NCBI GenBank assembly: GCA_964423545.1
Contig: CAYRFV010000088.1
Coordinates: forward strand, 1-19,787
Source of the DNA: JALOOE01 sp964423545
GTDB lineage: Bacteria; Chloroflexota; Anaerolineae; CG2-30-64-16
DNA: 19,787 nt
Direction of reading: 5' to 3'
Part shown: positions 18,563 to 19,787 of the stretch, piece after piece
Layout of the letters: every line of letters begins with the position of its first letter
Position numbering within the stretch: position 1 is the first letter of the stretch
Position numbers and translations under genes: made by a program
Notes under the pieces: generated by a model
Told to the model about the DNA's origin: nothing
Seen by the model: the letters and a program-made list of their open reading frames with translations, nothing else
Databases searched by the model: none

Positions 18563-19204
18563 ATGATCTCATCCCTGTTCAGCGGCAGCCCGGCCGGTCA
18601 GGTGCTCAGCGTGATGCAGCGGCAGGGGTCCGTTACGATCAAGGAGCTGGAAGTGCTCCTGGGCGTTACGGCCACGGCCGTGCGCCAACAGGTCGTCAGT
18701 CTCCTCGCTGAGGGCTACATCCAGCAGGAGATCGAGCGTGCGGGACGGGGACGGCCCAGGCACGTCTATTCGCTGACGCCCAAGGGGCGGGCGCTCTTTC
18801 CTCATCACTACGACGAGTTCACCAACTCCCTGCTGCGCGAGATCCTGGTCAGCGAAGGGCCGGGCAAAGTGCAGGAGCTGTTGGGCAGGATGAGCCAGCG
18901 CATGGCTGCCCAGTACGAGGGACAGCTTGCCGGTCTGACATCATCCGAGCGCGCGACGAAGCTGACGGAGCTGCTCAACGCCAAAGGAATTCTGGCGGAA
19001 ATCTCTTTCGAGCCCGACGGCATCGTCTTCCGCGAGTATACGTGTCCGTACTATGAGCTGGCGCGCGAGAATCGCGCCATCTGCGACATGGAAGAGGAGA
19101 TGATCGCTCACGCCGTCAGGCAGCCGGTCGAGCTGGTCTCATGCACCCTCGACGGGCATCATGGCTGCCAGTTCAAGATCGAGCCGATAGCGGAAAACTC
19201 GTGA
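18563..19204 (+). CDS. sufR: SufR-type Fe-S-sensing transcriptional repressor of the suf operon
   Basis: The 213-residue protein has an amino-terminal winged helix (about 12-80; helix-turn-helix around VTIKELEVLLGVTATAVRQQV, wing with GRGRPRHVYSLTPKG). A helical middle part is followed by a carboxy-terminal cluster-binding region with four Cys in the SufR pattern: Cys161 in YTCPYYELA, Cys174 in AICDMEEEM, Cys194 in VSCTLDG and Cys202 in GCQFKI. SufR holds a 4Fe-4S cluster and represses suf genes when clusters are sufficient. The location directly upstream of sufC supports the name. ATG 18563 has GAGG (18554-18557) 5 nt upstream and lies downstream of the predicted transcript start. General ArsR/DeoR-like regulators are the fallback name. 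Confidence 0.88.
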   Translation: MISSLFSGSPAGQVLSVMQRQGSVTIKELEVLLGVTATAVRQQVVSLLAEGYIQQEIERAGRGRPRHVYSLTPKGRALFPHHYDEFTNSLLREILVSEGPGKVQELLGRMSQRMAAQYEGQLAGLTSSERATKLTELLNAKGILAEISFEPDGIVFREYTCPYYELARENRAICDMEEEMIAHAVRQPVELVSCTLDGHHGCQFKIEPIAENS

Positions 19205-19314
19205 CAAGTGATCCGTGACGAGACAGAGCTGACACACGATGTCCAACTGCGACTTGTCAGATAATCAAATGAAGTGGAAGATCGAATGTGCACTTCGGAA
19301 AGGTGATAATCTTC
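19202..19314 (+). promoter_or_regulatory. sufR-sufC intergenic leader with inverted repeat
   Basis: TGACAAGT (19202-19209, including the sufR stop) and ACTTGTCA (19252-19259) are perfect 8-bp inverted copies 42 nt apart. GATAATC occurs twice (19260-19266 and 19305-19311). AAAGGTG lies upstream of the sufC ATG with acceptable spacing. No -35/-10 pair is convincing, so sufC is probably transcribed with sufR. The repeat could be chance. Confidence 0.3.
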
Positions 19315-19787
19315 ATGCCTGCTGAACTCGAGATCAAAGACCTGCATGCGTCTGTGGAAGGCAAGCCGATCTTGCAGGGAGTCAACCTGACGATCCGCCA
19401 GGGGGAAGTGCACGCCTTGATGGGGCCAAACGGTTCCGGCAAGAGCACCCTGGCCTACACCATCGCCGGCCATCCGCACTACCAGATTACGGGTGGTGAC
19501 ATCCTGCTGAACGGTGAGAGCATCCTGGGCCTGGCGCCCGACGAGCGCGCCAAGTCAGGGCTGTTCCTGGCCTTCCAGTATCCCACTGCGATCCCGGGCG
19601 TCAGCATGGCGAACTTCCTGCGCCAGGCGGTCAGCGCGGTGCGCGGCTACACGGATAAGGCGAAACAGTCTGCGGCGGAAGGCGGCGCAGCCAAGCCCAT
19701 CGGCTCGGAGTTGATGCCGATGCGCGATTTCCGCAAGGAGCTGACCACCAAGATGGAGCGGCTGCACATCGATCAGGCCTTTGCGCG
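19315..19787 (+). CDS. sufC: SufC, Fe-S cluster assembly ABC-type ATPase (amino-terminal part, cut by window edge)
   Basis: SufC is the ATPase of the SufBCD scaffold complex that builds Fe-S clusters in the cytoplasm. The frame is open from the ATG at 19315 to the window end and gives 157 residues of an expected 250-270. It shows LEIKDLHASVEGKPILQGVN, Walker A GPNGSGKST (38-46), the SufC-typical AGHPHYQITGGDILLNGESI, and GLFLAFQYPTAIPGVSMANFL with the Q-loop. After that an Ala/Lys-rich stretch (about 110-125) before the MRDFRKEL segment looks longer than in short SufC proteins. The ABC signature and Walker B are beyond the edge. It lies 110 nt after sufR on the same strand, and the rest of the suf operon is expected to the right. 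Confidence 0.95.
   Translation, partial: MPAELEIKDLHASVEGKPILQGVNLTIRQGEVHALMGPNGSGKSTLAYTIAGHPHYQITGGDILLNGESILGLAPDERAKSGLFLAFQYPTAIPGVSMANFLRQAVSAVRGYTDKAKQSAAEGGAAKPIGSELMPMRDFRKELTTKMERLHIDQAFA

Noticed and set aside
19202..19314. Separate promoter for sufC
   Set aside because: GATAAT boxes occur, but none has a -35 at proper distance.

Overview
The window is a 19.8 kb piece of a GC-rich bacterial chromosome, most likely from the Chloroflexota (an Anaerolineae- or Caldilineae-like lineage). That placement is inferred from gene style and has not been tested by tree building. It rests on a CapA-like lipoprotein joined to a substrate-binding-like region, the AAA_14/DUF4143 ATPase type, a sufR-sufC pair, frequent TTG starts with good Shine-Dalgarno sites, and clear TTGNNN-17-TANNNT promoters. 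Both ends cut through genes: tex on the left (minus strand) and sufC on the right (plus strand).

Layout. Positions 1-3751 carry tex and mutS on the minus strand. The 163-bp gap after mutS holds two divergent promoters with a rho-independent hairpin between them, and leads to a small membrane protein of the site-2-protease (M50) type in which the catalytic Glu is replaced by Gln. Positions 4482-8145 (minus strand) form a two-gene operon of clan CD cysteine proteases: a clostripain-type C11 peptidase followed 25 nt later by a 781-residue CHAT protease. A second divergent promoter pair (8181-8273) separates this operon from a plus-strand cluster of a YigZ/IMPACT protein, a CapA-like lipoprotein whose start overlaps the yigZ stop, and a dynamin-like GTPase.

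Positions 12540-14837 look like an accessory pocket. They hold about 370 bp without a credible gene and at visibly lower GC, a decaying AAA_14/DUF4143 ATPase without a P-loop, and a two-gene toxin-antitoxin-like unit (the second product TumE-like) with a near-consensus promoter of its own. Housekeeping genes resume with uvrA (two candidate promoters), followed by a roughly 290-bp array of paired-hairpin repeats. Last come an AT-rich dyad, the sufR repressor with its promoter, and the start of sufC.

Functional themes. mutS and uvrA serve DNA mismatch and excision repair. sufR-sufC is a self-regulated Fe-S cluster assembly locus. The C11-CHAT operon is the strongest candidate for a little-described system: two proteases of one clan with no signal peptide, co-transcribed, the second with a large amino-terminal region I do not recognise. 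It suggests a protease cascade inside the cell, possibly in defence or regulated cell death. The sequence shows the operon and the catalytic motifs; the cascade is inference.
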